A stretch of 64,000 bases of DNA from positions 62,001 to 126,000 of the forward strand of contig NZ_VIWT01000009.1 in the NCBI RefSeq assembly GCF_007829815.1, given 5' to 3'. Shown one piece after another: positions 25,942 to 34,287 of this stretch; positions within the stretch are counted from its first letter, which is position 1, and every line of letters begins with the position of its first letter. The DNA comes from Kitasatospora viridis. GTDB lineage: Bacteria > Actinomycetota > Actinomycetes > Streptomycetales > Streptomycetaceae. Made by a program: the position numbers and the translations under genes. The notes below the pieces were generated by a model. The model saw nothing but the letters and a program-made list of their open reading frames with translations, had not been told where the DNA came from and searched no databases.

Positions 25942-26985
25942 GTGAAGAGACGCACCGCACCCCCGGCGGCAGTCAGCGCCACCATCCTGCTACTGACCGG
26001 CTCCCTCGCCGCCTGCTCGACCAGCCCCGCCCCGACGCCCGCCGGCGCGGCGGCCGCCATCGGGATCGACAACCCGCGTACCGACACCGCCTTCTGGAAG
26101 GCCTACGCGCAGTACCTCGCACACGACGCCGCCGACCAGCACCTGAGCGTGCTCCCGCCGACCGAATCGGACGGCGACGACGCGAAGTTCACCGCGAACG
26201 TCACGGCACTCGCCACCCACGGCCCCAAGGCGATCGTCATGGCACCGCAGGACACGGTCAACACCGGAGCCGTGCTCGACGACCTGCTCGCCAGGCACAT
26301 CGACGCGGTCAGCGTCGACACCGTGCCGGAGACCGGCTACGTCTACATGGTGGTGCGGGCCGACAACCGGGCCCTGGGCACCCAGGCCTGCGAGTTCCTC
26401 GGCAAACGGCTCGGCGGCACGGGCAAGGTCGCCGAACTGCAGGGCGCGCTGGCCTCGATCAACGGCTACGACCGCTCCCAGGCCTTCGCCTCCTGCATGA
26501 AGAACGAGTTCCCCCGGATCCAGCTGATCGAGCTGGCCACCGACTGGACCGGCGCCGTCGCCTCCGCCAAGCTCCGGTCCGCGCTGGCCGGCAACCCCGA
26601 CCTGAACGGCGTCTACCTGCAGTCCGGCGGCGCCTTCCTCCAGCCCACCCTCGCCCTGCTCCAGCAGCAGGGCCTGCTCAAGCCCGCCGGCCAGCCCGGC
26701 CACATCACCATCGCCGCCAACGACGGCACCCCGCAGGAGCTCGACGCGATCCGCAAGGGCCAGATCGACGCCACCGTCTCCCAACCCGCCGACCTCTACG
26801 CCAAGTACGCCCTGTACTACGCCGAGGCCGCGGCCCAGGACAAGACCTTCCAGCCCGGCCCGACCGACCACGACTCGACCGTCATCCAGCTCCCCAACGG
26901 CCTGGAGGACCAGCTCCCGTCCTCGCTGGTCACCAAGGACAACGTCGACGACAAGGCGCTCTGGGGGAACGCCACCGGCGCCTGA
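25942..26985 (+). CDS. Second sugar-binding lipoprotein, paralog of the gene at 21297
   Basis: 347 residues, very similar along its whole length to the binding protein at 21297 (shared DNPR/DLPR.D..FW..YAQY, MAPQDT, ASINGYDRS, GLLKPAGQPGHI, NGLEDQLP). The lipobox ends LAAC with Cys at residue 25. The GTG start has only a moderate AGGACGG about eleven bases upstream. It lies 80 bases after the regulator gene and lacks its own ATPase and permease, so it probably shares the transporter at 22425-24996 and may widen ligand range or act as a sensor. A duplication with divergence is evident. Confidence 0.85.
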   Translation: MKRRTAPPAAVSATILLLTGSLAACSTSPAPTPAGAAAAIGIDNPRTDTAFWKAYAQYLAHDAADQHLSVLPPTESDGDDAKFTANVTALATHGPKAIVMAPQDTVNTGAVLDDLLARHIDAVSVDTVPETGYVYMVVRADNRALGTQACEFLGKRLGGTGKVAELQGALASINGYDRSQAFASCMKNEFPRIQLIELATDWTGAVASAKLRSALAGNPDLNGVYLQSGGAFLQPTLALLQQQGLLKPAGQPGHITIAANDGTPQELDAIRKGQIDATVSQPADLYAKYALYYAEAAAQDKTFQPGPTDHDSTVIQLPNGLEDQLPSSLVTKDNVDDKALWGNATGA

Positions 26986-27082
26986 CGGCGGTGCCGCTGG
27001 CACCTGACGGCAGCGCTCGTGCCGACGGCAGGCAGCTGACCGCCGCACGGGGCGGGCCCCAGCGGCGCCCGGGTGGGTGGTC

Positions 27083-27793
27083 TCAGCCGTTCCGGTGGGG
27101 TGGTTCCCAGACCGAGCAGTCGTGGGCGAAGAGGACTCGTTGTGGGTCGAAGTCGCTGAGGCGCTCCAGCCAGGGTTGGTAGGTGGGAAGCGGCTGTTCT
27201 AGGCCTTGGCGGGCTGCATGGTGAGCCAGGTGGTCCGATGCGAAGTGGGACGCGAAGTCGTGTGCCTGGCCGGCGAGGACCACGGTGCCATCGCTCTGTC
27301 GGACCACGAGCGACTGGTGCCCTTCGGTGTGCCCGGGGGTGGGGATGATCCGGACCCCCGGCCAGACCTCGACCTCGCCGTCGATCTCCTCGTAGGTCGC
27401 GCCGGGAAAGTCGATGAGTTGGTCGATGGTGTAGCCGCCTCGGCGGGCAGCGGCCAACTCCACGGCCTGCACCAGGATCGGCTTGCCGCCGAGCAGTGGG
27501 TTCCCTCCGCAGTGGTCGAAGTGGAGGTGGCAGTTCACGACCAGGGAGACGTCCGCGAGGGTGACTCCCGCAGCCGCTAGGGCGCTCTCCAACGCCCTGC
27601 GCTGGGGTCGGTAGTGGGCTTCGGTCTCGGGATCCACGGCACCGACGCCGGTGTCGAAGAGGATCAGTCTGTCGTCGCGCCGCACCAGATAGGCGAGCAC
27701 GGGTTCAACTCGCGGCTGAGGGCCACCGGTCTCCGAGGCAGGTCGGACGAAGTAGCCCAGGTCGAGTCGACGCACCGCCGTGTCATTGCCCAT
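27083..27793 (-). CDS. Metallo-beta-lactamase-fold hydrolase, N-acyl homoserine lactonase-like
   Basis: 236 residues. The zinc site motif NCHLHFDHCGG (HxHxDH), a later His in PTPGHTEGHQSLVV, Asp/His positions near VVLAGQAHDF and a C-terminal His in VLFAHDCSVW match the lactonase branch of the metallo-beta-lactamase fold, which includes AiiA-like quorum-quenching enzymes. No signal peptide, so cytoplasmic. Codon choice is a little less GC-extreme than in neighbours. The ATG at 27793 has a weak ribosome site. Lactone specificity (acyl-homoserine, gamma-butyrolactone or other) is unknown; a sugar-lactonase role for the neighbouring pathway is conceivable but unsupported. Confidence 0.75.
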   Translation of the reverse strand: MGNDTAVRRLDLGYFVRPASETGGPQPRVEPVLAYLVRRDDRLILFDTGVGAVDPETEAHYRPQRRALESALAAAGVTLADVSLVVNCHLHFDHCGGNPLLGGKPILVQAVELAAARRGGYTIDQLIDFPGATYEEIDGEVEVWPGVRIIPTPGHTEGHQSLVVRQSDGTVVLAGQAHDFASHFASDHLAHHAARQGLEQPLPTYQPWLERLSDFDPQRVLFAHDCSVWEPPHRNG

Positions 27794-28103
27794 CCGGTCA
27801 TCGTGGCAGGCAGCCGCGTCCGTTCCGGGGCTGTCCGCCGAGAGCGGACGCGGACGGACGTGCTGTGCGGACAGCCGATCCGGCTCCCCGCCGTGCCGAT
27901 TCCGGGCCAGTGATCATAGGCGGCCAGTGACCGCATGACGGGCCGGCCGGTGTGCCGCAGGTGGGTGTGCGCGTGACGCAGCTACCTGGCCTCGGACGTG
28001 AAACCGAGCATCGCCAGCATCTAGGATCCCCGACTGACGGTGCATCGCGTACGGTGCACGGCGCCCGCGGTGCGGGAGCAGGACGGGGAACGGGGGAGCA
28101 GCC
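27794..28103. other. Intergenic stretch between divergent genes
   Basis: 310 bases. Apart from GGGGGAG just before the next start, no gene, repeat or clear operator was seen. Confidence 0.5.
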
Positions 28104-29567
28104 GTGGTGTGGCTGGCGGTGGGGAGGGTGGGGCACGACGCCCACCCGCTCGGGTTCGACGGCATCTGGGGGCTGATCGCCCTGGCGTTGCTGCTCGGCT
28201 GGGTGGCGGTCTTCCGCAGGGAGCTGCGGCGCAGCAAGGCAGGGTTCGGCACCGGACCCGGGTTCACCGCCGGGCCGCCCGCCGACTCCGCGCCGGTCTC
28301 GCCCGCCCTCGCCGCGCTGATCGTCGGCGGCGTCTGGGCCCGCGCCGACGCCGAGGCGGCCACCCTGCTCGACCTGGCCGCCCGCGGCCTGATCAGGATC
28401 GACCCGACCGGCCCCGGCGCGCGCGACGCGCTGGTCACCGTGACCGCCGACGCCGCGCAGGCGGAGGCGCTGCTGCCGTACGAGCGGCAGGTGCTGCACA
28501 GGGTGGCCCGGATCGCGGTCGGCGGCCAGGTGCCGCTGGGGGCGCTGGCCCGCGGCGGCACCGGCCAGAGCTCGACCTGGCAGCGGGAGTTCCGCAAGGC
28601 GGTCGAGGCGGAGGGCCGCGAGCGCGGCCTGCTGCGGGACCGCTACGACCGCAGTCGGCGGCGCCTGCTGATGCTGCTCGCGGTGCTGCCCGTCGCCGCC
28701 TTCTGGCTCGCGATGGCTCTCCCGCACGGCAGTTGGATCGGCAGCCCGCCGCTCGCCCTGCTGCCGTGGCTGCTGGTGGCCGGCACCGCCGACGCGGCCG
28801 GCAAGTTCCCGGTGGCCACCGCGGCGGCCCGCCCGGAGCACTGGCAGCAGTACGGCGAGCGGCTGGCCGCCGAGGGCGCCGCCACCCGCACGCCAGCCTC
28901 GGCGACCACTGGCGACCGCACCCTCGCCTACGCGGCGGCGCTCGGCGTCGCCCGCACCGCCGCCGCGGCCGTCCGCTTCGGCACCCCCGACCCGCGCCGG
29001 GCCTGGTCCACCCAGGGCGGGCAGTGGCACCAGGTGCAGCTGCGCCGGGCCCGGTTCGGCAGCCTCGCGGCGCCCGGCCGGATGGCGGCGGTGGGCGGGA
29101 CCGCCGGACTGCTGCTGCTCGGCCTGGTCGCCCTGGTGGTGCGCGCGGCCGGGCAGCGCGACGCGTGGGGCCAGCCCGTGGTCTCCGCGCCCGCCGCCGT
29201 CTACGGCGGTGGCCTGCTGGGCGCGTTGGCCCTGGTCGGCCTGGCCTGCGCGGCGATCGGGATCCTCGACCTGCGGCACCGTCAGGAGGTCGTCGGCGAG
29301 CTGGTCCGGGCCCACCGGACCGCCGTGGGCGGCAAGCAGCCCGCCCGGGTGGCGGTGGATCCGGGCACCGGCGGGACGATCTGGGTGCTGCCGGTGCGCC
29401 CGGAGCTGCTGGACGGGCTGACGGAGGGTCAGCGGGTGCGGCTCACCCGCTCCCGCTGGCGCGGGTACGTGCACGACGTCGTCCCCGACGACGCGCACCC
29501 GGCCGCTGGGGGCCGGCCGGGTGCGATCGGCGGGGCGTCAGGGATGGACGGATCGGGAATGGGTTGA
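28104..29567 (+). CDS. TIGR04222/DUF2207-like membrane protein
   Basis: 487 residues from a GTG with GGGGGAG upstream. One N-terminal transmembrane helix (IWGLIALALLLGWVAVF), a cytoplasmic domain with a winged-helix look (WARADAEAATLLDLAARGLIRI ... LLPYERQVLHRVARI), a pair of helices near residues 190-225, and two more near 335-395. The pattern of a helix-turn-helix-like segment between membrane helices occurs in uncharacterised actinobacterial membrane proteins. The family name is tentative. Monocistronic, followed by a palindromic terminator. Confidence 0.7.
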   Translation: MVWLAVGRVGHDAHPLGFDGIWGLIALALLLGWVAVFRRELRRSKAGFGTGPGFTAGPPADSAPVSPALAALIVGGVWARADAEAATLLDLAARGLIRIDPTGPGARDALVTVTADAAQAEALLPYERQVLHRVARIAVGGQVPLGALARGGTGQSSTWQREFRKAVEAEGRERGLLRDRYDRSRRRLLMLLAVLPVAAFWLAMALPHGSWIGSPPLALLPWLLVAGTADAAGKFPVATAAARPEHWQQYGERLAAEGAATRTPASATTGDRTLAYAAALGVARTAAAAVRFGTPDPRRAWSTQGGQWHQVQLRRARFGSLAAPGRMAAVGGTAGLLLLGLVALVVRAAGQRDAWGQPVVSAPAAVYGGGLLGALALVGLACAAIGILDLRHRQEVVGELVRAHRTAVGGKQPARVAVDPGTGGTIWVLPVRPELLDGLTEGQRVRLTRSRWRGYVHDVVPDDAHPAAGGRPGAIGGASGMDGSGMG

Positions 29568-29577
29568 CCGGGTGTCA

Positions 29578-29603
29578 GGCCCAGGACCCCGGGGTCCTGG
29601 GCC
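29578..29603. terminator. 26-bp perfect palindrome between convergent genes
   Basis: GGCCCAGGACCCC followed directly by its complement GGGGTCCTGGGCC, 10 bases past the membrane-protein stop. Three TCAGGGTG repeats follow (29612-29635). Confidence 0.75.
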
Positions 29604-29645
29604 GTCCGAGGTCAGGGTGTCAGGGTGTCAGGGTGTCGGAGAGCG

Positions 29646-30014
29646 TCAGGCGTCGGCGCAGATCGCGAAGACGCTGATGCCCACGGAGCCGGCGCCGGGC
29701 TGGTGGCCGACGCCGATCCAGCCGTCGTTGTTGTCGGTCGGGAAACTGCCGTTCAGGATCGAGTCGTTGCCGCGCGCCTCGGCGCCGCCGCCGATCGCCT
29801 TCTTGCCGGCCGGGCAGTAGACGGTGCGGCGCTCGAAGTTGCCGACGTTGGCGTTGCCCAGCCTGACCACCTGGTAGCCGGGGATCGCGCGGGTCTGGCT
29901 CGGCGTGTTCGCCGACCGCTCGCCGGAGGCGTTCGCCTGCACGGCCAGCCCGACCCCGCCGGCCAGCACGACTGCCAGCAGGCCTGCCCCGATGGTGGTG
30001 TGACGACGCGTCAT
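29646..30014 (-). CDS. Small secreted protein
   Basis: 122 residues with GGAGGG before ATG 30014. A signal peptide (TTIGAGLLAVVLAGGVGLAVQANA) is followed by about 90 residues containing CPAGKKAIGGGAEARGND and a C-terminal VFAICADA. The CPAGKKAIGGG...C pattern recurs in secreted actinobacterial proteins of unknown function. The two cysteines probably form a disulfide. Not linked to neighbours by operon structure. Confidence 0.75.
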   Translation of the reverse strand: MTRRHTTIGAGLLAVVLAGGVGLAVQANASGERSANTPSQTRAIPGYQVVRLGNANVGNFERRTVYCPAGKKAIGGGAEARGNDSILNGSFPTDNNDGWIGVGHQPGAGSVGISVFAICADA

Positions 30015-30182
30015 CTGGTGTCCCTCCGCTGCGGCGGGAAGCTCGTTCGTTCCCGCACTACTGAAGGGATCGGCCGAATGGCGCAGCGGGTTGAGCAGAT
30101 GCATCCGATCGGGTGATGCGGCTCGGGATGTTGACGGGCGGCGGCGACGGTGTCTTGCTCTCGCGCCGTCGAACTGCCGCGC

Positions 30183-31772
30183 TCAGACGCCGAACCAGCG
30201 CCCGGTCGCCGACCGCAGTCCGGCCAGCTCGGTTCGGTCCGGGCGGGGTGAGCCGCTGGCCCAGGCCAGGTAGCCGTCGGGGCGGACCAGCAGGGCGGTC
30301 AGGCCGGACGGGCCGCCCTGGGCGCGGACCACCTCGATCCCGTCCTGGTCCGTCGGCAGCGCCGCGGCCGGGCCGCCGCCCTCGGTCAGATCGACCAGCA
30401 ACGGCCGTCCGCTCCGGGCGAGTTCGGCCAGCCGGACCTTCCGATCGTCGACCACCAGCTCCAGCTCCGGCGCGAACCGGCCGACGGCGGGGTGCGGGTC
30501 GGCGAGGCCCATGTCGTAGCGCACGTCGCTGCCCGCGATCAGATCGGCGAGCCGCTGGACCACCGGCTGTTCGGTGAGCAGCTCGCCGAACAGCTCGCGC
30601 AGCGCGGTGGCGTCGCCGCCGGGAGCGCTGAGCGCCGCCTGCGCCTGGGAGTTGAGCACCATCCGACGGGCGGCCAGGCGGCGCTCGGCGTCGTAGGAGT
30701 CGAGCAGGCCGGCCGGCGCGCCACCGCGCAGCTCGGCGGCCAGCTTCCAGCCGAGGTTGGCCGCGTCCTGCAGGCCCAGGTTCAGGCCGGGGCCGCCGCC
30801 GGAGGCGTACACGTGGGCCGCGTCGCCGACCAGCAGCACCCGGCCGTCGCGGAACCGCTCGGCCACCCGGGTGTTGCCGCCGGCCAGCCGCCGCAGCACG
30901 TGCGGGCCCGGGCCGTCCGGCGGGCCGAGCGGCAGCTCGACGCCGAGCACCCGGCGGACGCTCGCCGCCAACTCCGCCAGCGTCATGGGCTCCTCGGTGG
31001 CCGGCTGGTCCCACTCGGTGGTGCTGACCAGCGGCGGGTGCCCGGGGAACGGTGCGTAGGAGAAGCCGCCCTGCTCGGTGAGGTGCGGCAGGAACGGCAG
31101 CACCCGGCCGTGGCCCGGGATGTCCAGGGCCCCGGTCACCGGGTCGATCCAGTCGGTGGGCACCGAGGCGTGCGCCGTGCGGTTGGTGCGGCGGTCGTAG
31201 CTGACGCCCGGGAAGGCCGTGCCGGTGCTCTTGCGCACCACGCTGTGCGCGCCGTCCGCGCCCACCAGGTAGTGGGCGCGCAACTGCCGCACGCCGTCCG
31301 GGCCGACGACGTCGACCGTGACGCCGTCCGGGTCCTGCGCCACGGCGGTGACCCGGTGGCCGCGCCGCACCTCGACGCCGAGCTCGCGGGCCCGCTCGGC
31401 CAGCAGCTCGACGATCCGGTGCTGCGGGGCGGCCAGCCCGAAGACCGGACTCGCCTCCAGCAGACCGAGGTTGAGGGCCGCGCTGGCGAACATGAAGTAG
31501 GCGGTGTTGGGCTGCGGGGGAGCGGAGCCGCCACCGAGCGGCTCGTACAGGCCCCGGTGGTCGGCCAGGCGCACGACCTGGCCGAGCAGGCCGTTGGCCT
31601 TGGGCTCGGTGCTCGGCTCGACGAGCTGCTCCAGCACGATCGGGCGCACACCGGCCAGGCTCAACTCGCAGGCCAGCATCAGCCCGTTGGGGCCGCCTCC
31701 GGCGATGATCACATCGGCTGTCGGGTCGGTTGTCGGGTCGGTTGTCGGACCGGCCGTCACTTCGTCTGTCAC
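30183..31772 (-). CDS. FAD-dependent aromatic monooxygenase
   Basis: 529 residues, class A flavoprotein hydroxylase of the PheA/TfdB/RdmE type. FAD motif ADVIIAGGGPNGLMLACELS, the DG motif VGADGAHSVVRKSTG, and RVLLVGDAAHVYASGGGPGLNLGLQDAANLGWKLA, followed by a thioredoxin-like C-terminal domain. It uses NAD(P)H and oxygen to hydroxylate an aromatic or polyketide-type substrate. GTG 31772 is chosen for the AGGAG eight bases upstream. It follows the tetR gene by 67 bases on the same strand, so repressor and enzyme form one operon. Rifampicin-type inactivation or catabolism are both possible. Confidence 0.88.
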   Translation of the reverse strand: MTDEVTAGPTTDPTTDPTADVIIAGGGPNGLMLACELSLAGVRPIVLEQLVEPSTEPKANGLLGQVVRLADHRGLYEPLGGGSAPPQPNTAYFMFASAALNLGLLEASPVFGLAAPQHRIVELLAERARELGVEVRRGHRVTAVAQDPDGVTVDVVGPDGVRQLRAHYLVGADGAHSVVRKSTGTAFPGVSYDRRTNRTAHASVPTDWIDPVTGALDIPGHGRVLPFLPHLTEQGGFSYAPFPGHPPLVSTTEWDQPATEEPMTLAELAASVRRVLGVELPLGPPDGPGPHVLRRLAGGNTRVAERFRDGRVLLVGDAAHVYASGGGPGLNLGLQDAANLGWKLAAELRGGAPAGLLDSYDAERRLAARRMVLNSQAQAALSAPGGDATALRELFGELLTEQPVVQRLADLIAGSDVRYDMGLADPHPAVGRFAPELELVVDDRKVRLAELARSGRPLLVDLTEGGGPAAALPTDQDGIEVVRAQGGPSGLTALLVRPDGYLAWASGSPRPDRTELAGLRSATGRWFGV

Positions 31773-31839
31773 GGGACACACTCCTAGGTGTGAACGGGAA
31801 TGGGATGGCACCACTGGCCGGGGCCGGGGCCGGGGGCGC

Positions 31840-32490
31840 TCACGGAGCCGGCAGGCCGGCGGCCACCTGGTCGAAGACCTGGGCCAGCACGGCGCCGAGC
31901 GGCTGGGCTGCGCCGGGTCTCAGGCTGTGCTCGACGGCCACGCCGTTGGCGGCGCCGACCACGGCGGCCACCAGCTTGGGGTAGACGTCGCGTTCGGGGT
32001 CGGTGCCGGTGCGTCGGGCGATGGCGGTGGCGAGTTCCTGCTGGGCGGTGGCGTTGGCCTTGACGATCTCGCCGGCCAGCGCGGGCTCGGCCAGCATCAG
32101 CCGTACGCCCTCGGCCCAGCGCTCGTTCTGTGGGCTGGACGAGCCCGGCGGGGCGAATTGGTTCAGCACGGCGTGCAGCAGCGCGTCCCAGAGCGGCTCG
32201 CCGGCCGGGCGGGCGAGCAGGTCGTCGCCCACCCGGAGCATCCGTTCCAGGTGGCTGGCGGCGATCGCCTCGGCCTTGCCCGCGAAGTAGTTGCGGAAGG
32301 TGCGGACCGAGACGTTCGCCTCGGCGGCGATCTGATCGACCGTCACGTTCGCCCAGCCGTGCAGCACGCAGAGCCGGATCGCCGCCTGGCTCAGTGCGAC
32401 CCTGGTCTCCCGCTTCTTGCGCTCGCGGAGTCCCTGCTGCGACGGGGTGCTGGGGGTGCCGGGGGCGTGGTCCTCGTCCGTTGGTGCCAT
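31840..32490 (-). CDS. TetR-family regulator
   Basis: 216 residues. The N-terminal helix-turn-helix is clear (LSQAAIRLCVLHGWANVTVDQIAAEANVSVRTFRNYFAGKAEAIAA, residues about 32-77) with a helical ligand domain after it. There is no Shine-Dalgarno sequence; a -10 box (TACGCT) ends six bases before ATG 32490, so a leaderless message is predicted. Directly upstream lies an array of three abutting 17-bp palindromes that covers the -35. It likely represses itself and the monooxygenase downstream until an aromatic ligand binds. Confidence 0.9.
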   Translation of the reverse strand: MAPTDEDHAPGTPSTPSQQGLRERKKRETRVALSQAAIRLCVLHGWANVTVDQIAAEANVSVRTFRNYFAGKAEAIAASHLERMLRVGDDLLARPAGEPLWDALLHAVLNQFAPPGSSSPQNERWAEGVRLMLAEPALAGEIVKANATAQQELATAIARRTGTDPERDVYPKLVAAVVGAANGVAVEHSLRPGAAQPLGAVLAQVFDQVAAGLPAP

Positions 32491-32496
32491 GTGAGG

Positions 32497-32561
32497 AGCG
32501 TACGGCGATTCTTGCCGCGACGGCAAGCTTTCCAGCATGGAAAACTTGCCGTGATGGCAAG
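32497..32561 (-). promoter_or_regulatory. tetR promoter with triple 17-bp palindrome array
   Basis: Three inverted repeats follow each other without a gap: 32511-32527 (CTTGCCGCGACGGCAAG), 32528-32544 (CTTTCCAGCATGGAAAA) and 32545-32561 (CTTGCCGTGATGGCAAG). The minus-strand -35 TTGCCG (32521-32526) lies in the first; the -10 TACGCT is at 32497-32502, with 18 bp between them. They share the pattern CTTNCC-N5-GGNAA. Confidence 0.75.
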
Positions 32562-32697
32562 ATTGCTCGGTCTGCAGCCCGGGCCGTAGCCCGGGTGGAC
32601 GGGACTGCGGGTCGGACAAGTCCCGGCGGGGAACGGTGGGTTAGGGTGTGGCTCTTGATCATCTGGGATCGCCGGAGCTGACAGGGGGACCGACACC

Positions 32698-33234
32698 ATG
32701 CCGGATGCCGTGGGACCGTTCGCCGAGTACCAACCCGAGCCGGGCGAGCGCGCCGAGCGGGCGAAGGTGGACATCGTCCTGGCGGTGGCCGCCGACGTGC
32801 TGCCGATCGCCCGGGTGCAGTCGGACGTGCGCGGGAACACGCCCGAGTACTGGGCCGAGCGGGTAGCCCGCCGGGTCTCCGCCGGCGCGGGCGAACTCGT
32901 GGTGGTGGCCCGGGTCGACGGCGACACGGCCGGCTACGGCACGGCGTCCCTGCTGCCCGAGCACGAGGACGGCGCCCCGGCCGGCTGGTACCTCAGCGGC
33001 GTGACCGTCGCCCACGCCTGGCGCCGCAAGGGCATCGGCCGCGCCCTCACCGAGTGGCGGATGGCCTGGCTGCGCGAACGCGATGCAGAGGTCTGGTGTT
33101 TCGTCTCAGCGCGAAACCCCGCCTCGATCGACCTCCACCGCGCACTCGGCTTCACCGAGGAACGGCGCGGCCCGTCCTTCCAGGGCGTCACCTTCGGCGG
33201 CGGCGAGGGCGTCCTGCTGGTGGCCCGCGCCTGA
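32698..33234 (+). CDS. GNAT-family acetyltransferase
   Basis: 178 residues. The acetyl-CoA binding core is GWYLSGVTVAHAWRRKGIGRALTEWRMAW (RRKGIG being the Q/RxxGxG/A pyrophosphate loop), followed by the beta-bulge region WCFVSARNPASIDLHRALGFTEERRG typical of N-acetyltransferases. AGGGGG precedes ATG 32698. Substrate unknown; small-molecule or protein N-acetylation are both possible. Single gene; 3 bases past the stop the sequence CGACGGTCCGTCA begins. Confidence 0.88.
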   Translation: MPDAVGPFAEYQPEPGERAERAKVDIVLAVAADVLPIARVQSDVRGNTPEYWAERVARRVSAGAGELVVVARVDGDTAGYGTASLLPEHEDGAPAGWYLSGVTVAHAWRRKGIGRALTEWRMAWLRERDAEVWCFVSARNPASIDLHRALGFTEERRGPSFQGVTFGGGEGVLLVARA

Positions 33235-33277
33235 CCCGACGGTCCGTCAGGGCCGGGGCCTCTCATCAGCCAGCCGG

Positions 33278-34003
33278 TCATTCGTCCGGCTGGCTGGACC
33301 GGCTGCAGGCCAGTACCCCGGAGATGTTCGCCAGCCGTGTGGTCAGCGTGTCCTGGTCGCCCCGCCCGAGGACGGACAGGGACACCTCGGCGGTCGCCTG
33401 GTGCGTCGGCTCCAGCTCCCGGGAGGACGAGGACAGGGTGCTCAGCTCGACGATGGTGAACCCGCCGCGCGTGACCTCGGCGAGCAACTCGCGCAGCAGC
33501 CCCATGCCCGCCCGGTAGGTGATCCGGTAAGTGGCCGGGACGGAGCCCAACTGCGGCAGCCGGTGCGCCAACGGCCGCAGACCGTAGGCGAGCAGGAAGT
33601 ACGCGCCGGTGGCCAGCAGCGCCAGCACGGGCAGCCCGGCCGCAGCGGCCGACCCGATCGCCGCGGTGAGCCAGATTGTCGCGGCCGTGGTCAGCCCGCG
33701 GACCGAGCCGCGCTGGACGAAGATCACCCCGGCCCCGATGAACCCGAGCCCCGACACGATCTGCGCGGCCATCCGCGACGGGTCCACCTGCACCAGGCCC
33801 GACCGCAGCACATCGGTGAACCCGTACTTGCTGATCAGCGTGAACAGCGCCGCGCCGAGCCCGACGACGGTGTACGTGCGCAGGCCCGCCGCCTTCTGCC
33901 GGATCTCGCGCTCCAACCCGATGGCACCCGACAGCACCAGCGCGATCCCGAACTCGGCCGCCTGCGTCCACCCCTCCCCGAACGGCTCGTAGACCCCGCT
34001 CAT
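33278..34003 (-). CDS. MgtC/SapB-family membrane protein
   Basis: 241 residues. The N-terminal membrane domain has the MgtC signature (SGAIGLEREIRQKAAGLRTYTVVGLGAALFTLIS and GLGFIGAGVIFVQRGSVRGLTTAATIWLTAAIG); about five helices are followed by a soluble ACT-like C-terminal domain (residues about 160-235). MgtC proteins affect magnesium limitation responses and membrane energetics. GGAGGA lies six bases before ATG 34003; the longer frame adds an Arg-rich stretch without support. Monocistronic. Confidence 0.9.
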   Translation of the reverse strand: MSGVYEPFGEGWTQAAEFGIALVLSGAIGLEREIRQKAAGLRTYTVVGLGAALFTLISKYGFTDVLRSGLVQVDPSRMAAQIVSGLGFIGAGVIFVQRGSVRGLTTAATIWLTAAIGSAAAAGLPVLALLATGAYFLLAYGLRPLAHRLPQLGSVPATYRITYRAGMGLLRELLAEVTRGGFTIVELSTLSSSSRELEPTHQATAEVSLSVLGRGDQDTLTTRLANISGVLACSRSSQPDE

Positions 34004-34088
34004 TCTCGTCCTCCACCTCCGGGCGCGTACCCCGCCCCCCGACCGTCCCACACCCGCGCCGCAGCGCGCCGCCTCCGGCCATCGCCGC

Positions 34089-34158
34089 CCGGTTGCGTTC
34101 ACCCGATCGACGGCGGGCCGGTGCTGACGGCCCGTCGACCCGCCTCGTCAGGCAGCGC
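34089..34158. repeat. Left copy of an imperfect 70-bp duplication
   Basis: The segment containing CGACGGCGGGCCGGTGCTGA and GTCAGGCAGCG recurs in the same orientation at 41371-41440 with roughly nine mismatches. The two copies bracket the accessory region. They may be ends or scars of a mobile element. Confidence 0.7.
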
Positions 34159-34287
34159 ACACGCGCCTACGTGATCCGGGCGCTGTCCACGAGACGTAAC
34201 CGAACCGGCAGCCCGTCCCCTTCCTGCCCGACCCGGGAGGGGGCCCGTATCGTAGGCGCGCAGGTTGCTCACGTGTTCGGGGGTTGG

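Noticed and set aside
29612..29635. Three TCAGGGTG repeats as a CRISPR-like array
   Set aside because: Units are 8 bp and directly contiguous, with no spacers.
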